From: Candidatus Peregrinibacteria bacterium
GTDB lineage: Bacteria; Patescibacteria; Gracilibacteria; UM-FILTER-43-11
Length of the DNA stretch: 10,578 nt
NCBI GenBank assembly: GCA_030620215.1
Contig: JAUXFE010000010.1
Location: 1-10,578 of the forward strand
Direction of reading: 5' to 3'
Part shown: piece after piece, positions 4,879 to 10,578 of the stretch
Layout of the letters: the number at the start of each line of letters is the position of its first letter
Position numbering within the stretch: position 1 is the first letter of the stretch
Program-made: the position numbers and the translations under genes
Notes under the pieces: model-generated
What the model was told of the DNA's origin: nothing
The model's database searches: none
Seen by the model: only the letters and a program-made list of their open reading frames with translations

Positions 4879-6351
4879 ATGGAAACATATTGCTCACCGC
4901 GTCTAAAAGACGGTAAAAACTTTTTGGAATTAAGTTATTCCGAGCTGGAGGAGAGAAATTTAAAGATAAAAAAGGATTGTCTTAGCGGAAAAAGCCAGGA
5001 TTATTTTCAAAAGAAGTTTACAGAAGATCTCAGGAAAGAAAAGGGGATTAAGGCAGTCACAGTCTGCTTTTCCGACTTGGAAGGAAAATTCCATATGCTG
5101 GATTATAACAAAGCATATCTTCTCGAATCTTATGAAAATATGACTTTTGACGGTTCTTCTATACACGGCTTCAGCCCACAGAACAAATCTGATTTAAGGT
5201 TGCATCTCGATTGGTCCAGTTTCCGATGGCTTCCGGCTGATATTTTTGGCCATGGAAAAGTGATTATATTCGCAAATGTTCACGATCAGGACGGAAAGCC
5301 TTATATTGGAGATTATCGTTCTAATATTGCAATTCTGACAGATGAGCTCCGAAAAAAGAAAGGTATCAGAGTAAATGTAGCACCTGAAATCGAGGGGCTA
5401 CTCGTAGAAGGTGAAAATGCTGAACAGACTTTTGATGAAAAATCAGGTTTTACACTATCTTCAAAAGGGGGATATTTTAATTCATTACCGCAAGATACTC
5501 TTCGACAGTTCATCGATCTGCTCGCGGAAGCAACCCGTGCCATGGCATTTGAAAATGAAAAAGATCATCCGGAAGTGGCACCTTCTCAATTTGAAATGAA
5601 TTATAAGTATACTGATATTTTATATGCGGCAGATCAGGTTCAGATTTATAAATTGATTGCACGACAAATTGCTAAAAATCTTGGCTTAACAGCTACTTTT
5701 CTGCCTAAACCTGTAATGAAGATAAATGGAACAGGAATGCATACAAATATATCGTTGATGAAAAACGGTAAAAATATATTCTATGATGCAAAAGGAAAAT
5801 TCAATGCATCCAAAGACGCTCATAATTTTATTACCGGAATTTTATATCACGCTAATGATATCTGCCTGGCTTTAAATTCCAGTGTAAATTCATACCGCCG
5901 TCTCGATCCGGCTTTTGAGGCACCGAATGAAATTAAGGTTTCTTCAACAGATAGAGGTGCGATGATCCGTGTTCCAATTGGAAACAAGAATTCAGCACGT
6001 GTGGAAGTGCGTTCAGTAGCTGCGGATACTAATCCATATATGACCTTTTTCCTTATACTGCAGGCTGGGCTTAAGGGTATGAATGCGAATAAAAAAGAGA
6101 TCGATAAATATAATGAGCTATATAAATCTCCCGTTAAAAAATTACCTAAAGATATCTATCATGCAATCAGCGCATTTAAGAACAGTAATTTCATTAAAGA
6201 AGTAATGCTGGAGGAAAATCTGATAAAATACGCTAAATTGAAAGAAGACGCGGCTAACCGATGTCCCCGCGCTTTAGGAACACGAATGAAAGCAGGTGAA
6301 GTTTGGTATCATCATGAAGTGACCAATCAGATACTTTGGAATAAGTTTTAA
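4879..6351 (+). CDS. glnA: Glutamine synthetase, class I (GSI)
   Basis: ATP-dependent cytosolic enzyme joining ammonium to glutamate; GSI normally forms a dodecamer. The 490 residues carry the beta-grasp region with FSDLEGK (64-70) and FDGSS (90-94). The catalytic metal and substrate residues are PEIEG (Glu170, Glu172), PEVAPSQFE (Glu232, Glu239), NGTGMH (His288), NSYRRL and FEAP (338-349), RGAMIRVP (359-366) and RVEVRS (Glu376, Arg378). All expected acidic metal ligands are present, so it should be active. The N-terminus is about 40 residues longer than in E. coli GlnA. Where enterobacterial GSI has NLYDLP with the adenylylated Tyr, this protein reads SPVKKLP (417-423), so adenylylation control is unlikely. 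No glnB or glnE is in the window. It is downstream of smpB and followed by recR after a repeat hairpin. Confidence 0.95.
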   Translation: METYCSPRLKDGKNFLELSYSELEERNLKIKKDCLSGKSQDYFQKKFTEDLRKEKGIKAVTVCFSDLEGKFHMLDYNKAYLLESYENMTFDGSSIHGFSPQNKSDLRLHLDWSSFRWLPADIFGHGKVIIFANVHDQDGKPYIGDYRSNIAILTDELRKKKGIRVNVAPEIEGLLVEGENAEQTFDEKSGFTLSSKGGYFNSLPQDTLRQFIDLLAEATRAMAFENEKDHPEVAPSQFEMNYKYTDILYAADQVQIYKLIARQIAKNLGLTATFLPKPVMKINGTGMHTNISLMKNGKNIFYDAKGKFNASKDAHNFITGILYHANDICLALNSSVNSYRRLDPAFEAPNEIKVSSTDRGAMIRVPIGNKNSARVEVRSVAADTNPYMTFFLILQAGLKGMNANKKEIDKYNELYKSPVKKLPKDIYHAISAFKNSNFIKEVMLEENLIKYAKLKEDAANRCPRALGTRMKAGEVWYHHEVTNQILWNKF

Positions 6352-6434
6352 TTAGGACTATTAGGATTATTAAGACTTGTAAGATTATTACGATAATACA
6401 AATCCTACAAATCCTACAAATCCTACAAATCCTA
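6352..6434. repeat. Inverted repeat of 9-bp words before recR
   Basis: Four degenerate 9-bp words, TTAGGACTA, TTAGGATTA, TTAAGACTT and GTAAGATTA (6352-6387), face four exact copies of CAAATCCTA (6399-6434), broadly their inverse complement. The right array ends 5 bases before the recR ATG and replaces any ribosome binding site. It also directly follows the glnA stop, so it may act as terminator or leader. Confidence 0.8.
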
Positions 6435-6439
6435 CAAAA

Positions 6440-7039
6440 ATGAATTTCATCCCAAAAACCATCGAAAAGGTAATCGAAGAATTCAGCAAACTCCCGGGTA
6501 TTGGCCCAAAATCCGCTGAACGTCTGACTTTTTACCTGCTCAGAAAACCGGATGCGGATGTGGAACAGTTTGGCGAAACGGTTAAGAAATTAAAGGAGGG
6601 TATCAAGTATTGTGAGGTTTGCAAAAATCTTGCAACGGAAGATAAATGCCCGATTTGCGATGATCAGAGTCGGGATCAGTTTACGATTTGTATTGTCGAG
6701 GATCCATTGGATTTAATCGCCCTTGAAAAAGCAAATGAATACAAAGGCGTTTACCATGTACTCCATGGATTGATTTCTCCTGTCGAAGGAATAGGACCGG
6801 ATGAATTAACGATTGCAGAATTGATAGACAGAGTTAAGAAAGGAGATATCAAGGAAATCATAATCGCTCTTAATCCATCTATGGAAGGCGAGGCTACTGC
6901 GGCTTACATTACGCGGTATATTAAGCCTCTAGAAGTCAGAATAACCCGAATAGCCCGCGGTATCCCGGTTGGCGGTGATTTAGAGTATGCGGATAGCCAA
7001 ACGCTTAAAAGGGCACTGGAAGGACGGATGGAATATTGA
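6440..7039 (+). CDS. recR: Recombination mediator protein RecR
   Basis: Works with RecO (and RecF) to load RecA onto single-stranded gaps in DNA repair. The 199 residues match the family length. A helix-hairpin-helix LPGIGPKSAERL lies at 18-29. A four-cysteine zinc finger has C58, C61, C70 and C73. A Toprim domain runs from about 82 to 162 with ICIVEDPLDLIALE (83-96) and NPSMEGEATA (145-154). The C-terminal RIARGIPVGGDLEYAD (170-185) is the conserved Walker-B-like segment. It ends with TGA, the only plus-strand gene here that does. No Shine-Dalgarno is seen; the ATG follows the 9-bp word array. It converges with the VanW gene. Confidence 0.96.
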   Translation: MNFIPKTIEKVIEEFSKLPGIGPKSAERLTFYLLRKPDADVEQFGETVKKLKEGIKYCEVCKNLATEDKCPICDDQSRDQFTICIVEDPLDLIALEKANEYKGVYHVLHGLISPVEGIGPDELTIAELIDRVKKGDIKEIIIALNPSMEGEATAAYITRYIKPLEVRITRIARGIPVGGDLEYADSQTLKRALEGRMEY

Positions 7040-7044
7040 TACAA

Positions 7045-7134
7045 ATTGGTGTTCCAATAGGTGAGCAGATAGGTGAGCAAATCGATAGGCTCCCCAATAT
7101 GCTCCCCAATATGCTCCCCAATATGCTCTCCAAT
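7045..7134. repeat. Inverted 12-bp word repeat between recR and the VanW gene
   Basis: Left words ATTGGTGTTCCA, ATAGGTGAGCAG and ATAGGTGAGCAA (7045-7080) are followed after 6 bases by four copies of ATGCTCCCCAAT or near variants (7087-7134), the approximate inverse complement. It lies exactly between two convergent stop codons, so a bidirectional terminator role is plausible. It is not a CRISPR: there are no spacers. Confidence 0.8.
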
Positions 7135-7139
7135 CGGAA

Positions 7140-8402
7140 TTAGTATCCGTTTTCCAAAGCCTCAACAGGCGCTTCCGCCCCAACCACATAATAGTCAGGC
7201 CGGGCTTGATATTTACTGAATATCATTTCCAAAAAATCCCTTGCTACGGTATTTTCATCGATCTTATCATTGTATAAAACCTGACGATACCAAGTTGCAG
7301 AAAGCCCTGGGACAGCATGACCCAAAACCTTTACCTCACCCGGGGCGAGTGTTTCTGATTGTTTGGTCTTTTTTGGTGGGGGACTTGTCCATCCGGAATA
7401 ATAAGGACCTATCATATAAACCTCACGCTTATCTTTTGTGCCATAAAAGTTATAATATGCCTTATTGCCGATAGTAAATGCCTGCATTAAAATATGACCA
7501 GGGGAATCGTTTATAAACTTAAGATCAGGTGATGGGGGATAAACCGTTGCATCAAGCCCATGAGGTGTGTAATAACTTACTGCATATGAATGATTTTTGC
7601 GCATGGTAACAGGGAACCCGGCAGCAAGAGTAGCTCTGTAAGTAGTCGTGGAAACTTGGCAAAGCCCCCCTCCATATTCAGGGATAGTCTGATCACCTTT
7701 AATAACAAGTTCTTGTTTATAACCCGTTTCAGGACCGACTTGACCTAGTACATTTCCAAAAACAAACTCTTCATTTGGTTTAATTATATGACCGTTGAAT
7801 TTACTTAAACCGACGTTGATATTACTTATACGATTGTAAGGTGAACCGCTAAAATCCGTTTCACCGGAGGAAAAAAGCTCCACTATTCCCATTTGCATTA
7901 AATCTTCACTTAAAACTGTTACCTGAGAATCTTCACGGACAAGAGGAAGTTTTAGATAATCAACATTATGCTCAAGGGCATGTTTAATCATACCGGCAGC
8001 TTTTTCAATATCTAATCGACGGCCGAATAAACCACTGCCCTCAAAGGTAATATTACCTTCCTCATCCATATCAATAGTTACATCTTCGCGTTCACGAAAC
8101 ACCTCCGGAGCGATTTTAGATTCCAGATACTGACGTATTTTTGCAATATCAACGCCTTCAACAAGCCCTTGATTGATCAAACCATCTATTAAGGGGATTT
8201 CTCCTAAAAGGGTTTTTACTTCAAAATTTTTGAAAAAAGTTTTGTTATATTCCGAATAAAAATCAGCACTTTTAGGCTTTATTGTCCATATCTTAAAATC
8301 CGTTTTTAAAACCAATGTATCAGGAATATTTAACGCATAACAAGATGAAGCAAGGAGAAAAAATAACGTTAATGTAAAAAATAGTCTGGAAAATAATCTC
8401 AT
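7140..8402 (-). CDS. Secreted VanW-family protein
   Basis: A 420-residue exported protein. Residues 1-24 form a signal peptide (RLFSRLFFTLTLFFLLASS, then CYA); ASSC at 18-21 could instead be a loose lipobox. Residues about 85-165 resemble the putative peptidoglycan-binding domain often found before VanW (GSGLFGRRLDIEKAAGMIKH). The VanW domain spans about 182-320, with FSGSPYNRISNI, EEFVFGNVLGQVGPETGY and the hallmark GGGLCQVSTT (244-253). The tail (about 345-410) looks G5-like (TLAPGEVKVLGH). VanW was named from some vancomycin-resistance clusters, but its biochemical role is unsettled and no other van gene is here, so resistance should not be inferred. The start codon overlaps the stop of the YtxH-like gene (ATGA), implying translational coupling. 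Confidence 0.9.
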   Translation of the reverse strand: MRLFSRLFFTLTLFFLLASSCYALNIPDTLVLKTDFKIWTIKPKSADFYSEYNKTFFKNFEVKTLLGEIPLIDGLINQGLVEGVDIAKIRQYLESKIAPEVFREREDVTIDMDEEGNITFEGSGLFGRRLDIEKAAGMIKHALEHNVDYLKLPLVREDSQVTVLSEDLMQMGIVELFSSGETDFSGSPYNRISNINVGLSKFNGHIIKPNEEFVFGNVLGQVGPETGYKQELVIKGDQTIPEYGGGLCQVSTTTYRATLAAGFPVTMRKNHSYAVSYYTPHGLDATVYPPSPDLKFINDSPGHILMQAFTIGNKAYYNFYGTKDKREVYMIGPYYSGWTSPPPKKTKQSETLAPGEVKVLGHAVPGLSATWYRQVLYNDKIDENTVARDFLEMIFSKYQARPDYYVVGAEAPVEALENGY

Positions 8403-8641
8403 TTTCTTTTAGGAGTAAGTAGCTTTATAAGAAGTCCTTTGAAAAAACCAACTTTTTTACCCTCTTTGATCTGAGTCTTGCCCTCCAAAAACATTTCAAG
8501 CGATTTATCTCTTAAATATTGCCGGGTTTCTTTACCTTTTTTTGGAGCTAGTGTTAAACCCAGGATTGAACCTATCGCGCCTCCAACAACTATACCTGTT
8601 AAAAGTTTGAATATTTTTTTTCCAACTTTTGGTTTTTTCAT
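8399..8641 (-). CDS. Small YtxH-like membrane protein
   Basis: An 80-residue protein: lysine-rich N-terminus (MKKPKVGKKIFKLL), one glycine-rich membrane helix (about 14-32, TGIVVGGAIGSILGLTLA), then APKKGKETRQYLRDKS and a basic tail. The helix followed by LAPKKGKETR is the YtxH-domain pattern; function of that family is poorly known. The ATG at 8641 is preferred to the GTG at 8662 because the predicted RNA start (about 8660) falls at or after the GTG. It is the first gene of a two-gene operon with the VanW protein, whose ATG overlaps its TGA. Confidence 0.8.
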   Translation of the reverse strand: MKKPKVGKKIFKLLTGIVVGGAIGSILGLTLAPKKGKETRQYLRDKSLEMFLEGKTQIKEGKKVGFFKGLLIKLLTPKRK

Positions 8642-8666
8642 AGATAAATGAATTAAGGGCACAGAT

Positions 8667-8694
8667 ATTATACTATTTAATGAAGAAATTCCAA
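8667..8694 (-). promoter_or_regulatory. Promoter of the YtxH-VanW operon
   Basis: On the minus strand, TTGGAA (8694-8689, 4 of 6) and a perfect TATAAT (8672-8667) are separated by 16 bp. The start would be near 8660, leaving a leader of about 19 bases before the ATG at 8641. Confidence 0.65.
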
Positions 8695-8720
8695 AACCTA
8701 ATAATCAAAACTTTAAACCC

Positions 8721-8839
8721 AGGCTGTCATGCCGAGCGAAGCTTTGCGTAGTCGAGGCATCTACAGCCTCTTAGTTGTAAAGAACCAAGTTTAGATCCCT
8801 CGACTCCGTTGCACTCCGCTCGGGATGACAAACTTGGTT
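8721..8839. repeat. Two inverted REP-like units with private arms
   Basis: Unit 1 core (ATGCCGAGCGAAG...GTCGAGGCAT, 8729-8760) is closed by AGGCTGT/ACAGCCT (8721-8727/8763-8769). Unit 2 core (ATCCCTCGACTCC...CGCTCGGGAT, 8795-8826) is the reverse orientation of the same family and is closed by AACCAAGTTT/AAACTTGGTT (8783-8792/8830-8839). A third copy is at 357-386. The pair fills the 168-base gap after the mutase stop codon and may terminate it; no gene is seen there. Confidence 0.8.
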
Positions 8840-8862
8840 TGGTTTTAGCAGTTTGTGAATTG

Positions 8863-10281
8863 TCATTTATTCCAATCAATCTCTTCATAACTCTTCAGAT
8901 GTCCCAATACTATCCCTTTAATCTCCTTCAGATGCTCAGCAGTCTGTGCCTCCATAGTTATTGAAATGCGGGGACTTGTGTTGCTTACGCGGATTCCTGC
9001 CCAACCGCCATTACCGAAATCAAGGCGTATACCGTCAATTGTGATGTTTGGATATTTATCTTTAAAATATTCTTTAACCTGCTCTAGTATTTCAAATTTT
9101 TTCTCATCCGGGCAAAACGGACGCATCTCCGGCTGGTCATAGGTTTTTGGAAATTGCTCAAACAATTCCGAAATCTTTCCGTCCGATTCACTAAGTATCA
9201 TCAATATCCTGCACGACGTAATAAGTGCGTCATCATACTGAAAGTAATCCTCTGGTAGAAAGAAGTGGCCGGATTGTTCACCGCCAAGAATAGCGTCATG
9301 CTTTGTCATAGCATCCTCCACATAAGAATGGCCGACTTCACACATCACAGGCTTACCACCCCATTCTTCGACCAAATTAAAAAGTGACTGGGAATTGGAA
9401 ACCGTAAACACAATTGATCGTCCATTATGTCTGGATAGAACATCTTTACTAAGTAACATCAGAACCTTATCCGCGTTCACAAATTCTCCTTTCTCCGTTA
9501 TCACTCCGCATCTGTCTCCATCACCATCAAAGGCAAGACCTATATCCGCACCGACCTCCAAAACCTTTTTCTTCAAATCCTCAACATTCTCTTCGACAAT
9601 AGGATCGGCTTCGTGATTTGGAAAAGTGCCATCAAGCTCTGTATAAAGCTCCACAACTTCATGACCGAGTTCCTTTAAAATCTTTGGATACATAATGCCG
9701 GCAATCCCGTTACCAGTATCAATAACTAATTTTAGAGGACGGGAGAAAGTGAAGATGCTTTTAATTTTCTGCAGATAAAAATCATAGTAATCAGCGCTTA
9801 CCTTTTTACCGCTTCCGGATAGGAATTCTCCTTTCTCACTTATCTGATAGACTTTTTGAAGTTCATCACCAAAAACTGCATGAGCATTTTGGGTAATTAA
9901 TTTAAACCCATTATATTCCTTTGGATTATGACTGGCGGTTATAACGCATCCTCCGTCGAATTTGCCATTTGTATTAACAAAATATAGATAAGGAGAAGGG
10001 CATTTATCGATATTTGTTACATCACACCCCGTAGACAATAGTCCATTTACAAATGCTTCATGTAATTCAGGGCTATGTGTCCGGCAGTCCATCCCAACAA
10101 CTACTTTGGGATTTTGAGTTTGTAGTTTTGAGTTTGCTTTGAGTTTAGAATTTAGAGTTTTGAGTTTCCTATGTAAGTACGTCCCAAAACCTTTACCGAT
10201 TAACTCAGCAGTCTCCGCATTTACCTGATCGGGATAGGTGCCTCTGATGTCATATGCTCTAAATATTTTTTTATCAATCAT
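8863..10281 (-). CDS. Phosphomannomutase/phosphoglucomutase (alpha-D-phosphohexomutase)
   Basis: Cytosolic enzyme interconverting hexose 6-phosphate and 1-phosphate, supplying precursors for nucleotide sugars used in surface glycans. The 472 residues contain FRAYDIRG (7-14), the phosphoserine loop TASHNP (115-120, Ser117), the Mg2+ loop DGDGDR (252-257), the sugar-specificity loop GGEQSGH (333-339) and the phosphate-binding SNTSPR (433-438), so all four domains are complete. The GEQSGH loop fits the ManB/AlgC/PGM branch, but mannose versus glucose preference cannot be read. The ATG at 10281 is preferred over one at 10311 because homologues begin near K-x-I-F-R-A-Y-D-I-R-G and a TATGAT -10 overlaps the upstream ATG. 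Residues 38-58 form an extra Lys/Asn/Gln/Ser segment encoded by a tandem word repeat. Likely partner: the sugar transferase pathway. Confidence 0.94.
   Translation of the reverse strand: MIDKKIFRAYDIRGTYPDQVNAETAELIGKGFGTYLHRKLKTLNSKLKANSKLQTQNPKVVVGMDCRTHSPELHEAFVNGLLSTGCDVTNIDKCPSPYLYFVNTNGKFDGGCVITASHNPKEYNGFKLITQNAHAVFGDELQKVYQISEKGEFLSGSGKKVSADYYDFYLQKIKSIFTFSRPLKLVIDTGNGIAGIMYPKILKELGHEVVELYTELDGTFPNHEADPIVEENVEDLKKKVLEVGADIGLAFDGDGDRCGVITEKGEFVNADKVLMLLSKDVLSRHNGRSIVFTVSNSQSLFNLVEEWGGKPVMCEVGHSYVEDAMTKHDAILGGEQSGHFFLPEDYFQYDDALITSCRILMILSESDGKISELFEQFPKTYDQPEMRPFCPDEKKFEILEQVKEYFKDKYPNITIDGIRLDFGNGGWAGIRVSNTSPRISITMEAQTAEHLKEIKGIVLGHLKSYEEIDWNK
10111..10168 (-). repeat. Word-repeat array inside the mutase coding frame
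   Basis: Plus-strand words TTTTGAGTTTGTAG, TTTTGAGTTTGC, TTTGAGTTTAGAA, TTTAGAG and TTTTGAGTTTC follow one another at 10112-10168. They encode on the minus strand RKLKTLNSKLKANSK and LQTQN, between the GKGFG helix and the VVVGMDCR strand. The Pseudomonas AlgC-type enzyme has only a short link here, so about 16 residues are extra and the reading frame is kept. Confidence 0.7.
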
Positions 10282-10318
10282 TCTAACAGTGTTACGAAAT
10301 GACGATATCATATTTTTT

Positions 10319-10413
10319 TTGATTGACGAACATTGATTAACGATATTTGATTTCTGAAGTTTATTTATATCAAATCAAAAATCAACACTCCTCTGTTCTT
10401 TATTCGTCAATCA
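10319..10413. repeat. Inverted repeat of 14-bp words upstream of the mutase
   Basis: TTGATTGACGAACA and TTGATTAACGATAT (10319-10346) are tandem 14-bp words. TGATTGACGAA (10320-10330) pairs perfectly with TTCGTCAATCA (10403-10413), and GATATTTGATTT (10342-10353) pairs with AAATCAAAAATC (10372-10383) with one mismatch. It lies just upstream of the mutase and may shape its leader or insulate it. Confidence 0.65.
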
Positions 10414-10439
10414 AGGAGTTATTTTGTCGTAGGTATAGA

Positions 10440-10471
10440 GGAAAAGGGGTGTTTTTATACCATCCTTTTCC
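10440..10471 (-). terminator. Hairpin after the zinc-ribbon gene
   Basis: GGAAAAGG (10440-10447) pairs with CCTTTTCC (10464-10471), and GGT with ACC inside it (10448-10450/10459-10461; 10448 counts with the G run). It lies 23 bases beyond the minus-strand stop at 10495. No clear T tract follows, so termination is only suggested. Confidence 0.4.
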
Positions 10472-10494
10472 ATTAATTTGATAGCTAGATGAAC

Positions 10495-10578
10495 TCATGC
10501 TTTTTCAAATTGTGCATTGCACTTCTTCTTGTTCCGGCAACGTGTGTCGCCGGGAAACAGCATCGTACCGCATTTATC
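10495..10578 (-). CDS. C-terminal end of a small zinc-ribbon protein (partial)
   Basis: The last 27 codons and a TGA stop (10497-10495) of a minus-strand frame running in from beyond the window edge. The visible residues, DKCGTMLFPGDTRC then RNKKKCNAQFEKA, match a zinc-ribbon half: CG, eleven residues from Cys to Cys, then a second knuckle C-x5-C, reminiscent of rL40e-type ribbons. Its strand agrees with the mutase, YtxH and VanW genes, and a hairpin follows its stop. The function is not known. The competing plus-strand frame (ATG 10489 to the edge) reads like a signal peptide, so the assignment is tentative. Confidence 0.45.
   Translation of the reverse strand, partial: DKCGTMLFPGDTRCRNKKKCNAQFEKA

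Noticed and set aside
7087..7134. CRISPR array
   Set aside because: Four abutting 12-bp units without spacers and no cas genes; it is a tandem repeat.
6980..7189. Minus-strand frame with repeated AYWG motifs
   Set aside because: The repeats are just translation of the 12-bp word array; the frame overlaps the ends of recR and the VanW gene.
7140..8402. Vancomycin resistance determinant
   Set aside because: VanW-domain proteins are widespread without resistance, and no vanHAX or vanRS genes are present.
10489..10578. Start of a plus-strand secreted protein
   Set aside because: Signal-peptide-like, but only 30 codons are visible, it lacks a Shine-Dalgarno, and it overlaps the better-supported minus-strand zinc-ribbon frame.
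1..10578. UGA-recoded (Gly) genetic code
   Set aside because: TGA ends recR at the normal family length and ends the YtxH-like gene in an ATGA overlap; no conserved frame needs UGA read-through.

Overview
This AT-rich window looks like a chromosomal piece of a small-genome bacterium, most likely a member of the Candidate Phyla Radiation (Patescibacteria). That placement is an inference from three things: compact single-copy housekeeping genes, almost no Shine-Dalgarno motifs before the starts, and spacers full of hairpin repeats. Peregrinibacteria would fit but cannot be shown from the sequence alone. The genetic code is standard: UGA ends recR, and it also ends the YtxH-like gene within a 4-base ATGA overlap with the next gene. 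This argues against the UGA=Gly code of Gracilibacteria and Absconditabacteria. There is no phage, plasmid, insertion sequence or CRISPR array.

Layout. Bases 1-455 carry tRNA-Thr(UGU) and tRNA-Pro(UGG), followed by a terminator, a small element that repeats the tRNA-Pro 3' end, and a 38-bp palindrome. RNase P RNA (rnpB) lies at 505-902. A membrane polyprenyl-phosphate sugar-1-phosphate transferase follows at 1012-2424. A minus-strand translation cluster occupies 2570-3222 in the order rpmB (L28), tRNA-Ser(GGA), tRNA-Thr(GGU), rpmG (L33). A divergent M50 (site-2 type) membrane protease sits at 3283-3894. Then comes a 500-bp gap with a structured, tmRNA-like but unidentified RNA candidate and a strong terminator. 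After it are smpB (4404), a class-I glutamine synthetase (4879) and recR (6440), all on the plus strand. The right third is minus strand: a zinc-ribbon gene tail at the edge, a phosphomannomutase/phosphoglucomutase (8863-10281), a small YtxH-like membrane protein and a secreted VanW-family protein (8399-8641 and 7140-8402, overlapping by 4 bases).

Themes. Translation and RNA maintenance dominate (four tRNAs, rnpB, L28, L33, SmpB), with recombination repair (RecR), nitrogen assimilation (GlnA) and cell-surface functions (sugar transferase, hexose-phosphate mutase, VanW protein, M50 protease). The sugar transferase and the mutase could feed one surface-glycan pathway, although they are not adjacent.

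The most unusual property is in the spacers. Nearly every intergenic gap holds a hairpin whose arms are built from short words (7, 8, 9, 12 or 14 bp) repeated in tandem on one side and as the inverse complement on the other. The word differs at each locus. One such word array lies inside the mutase coding frame and adds an extra Lys/Asn/Gln/Ser-rich segment. A separate dispersed core repeat occurs three times, each copy closed by different locus-specific complementary arms.
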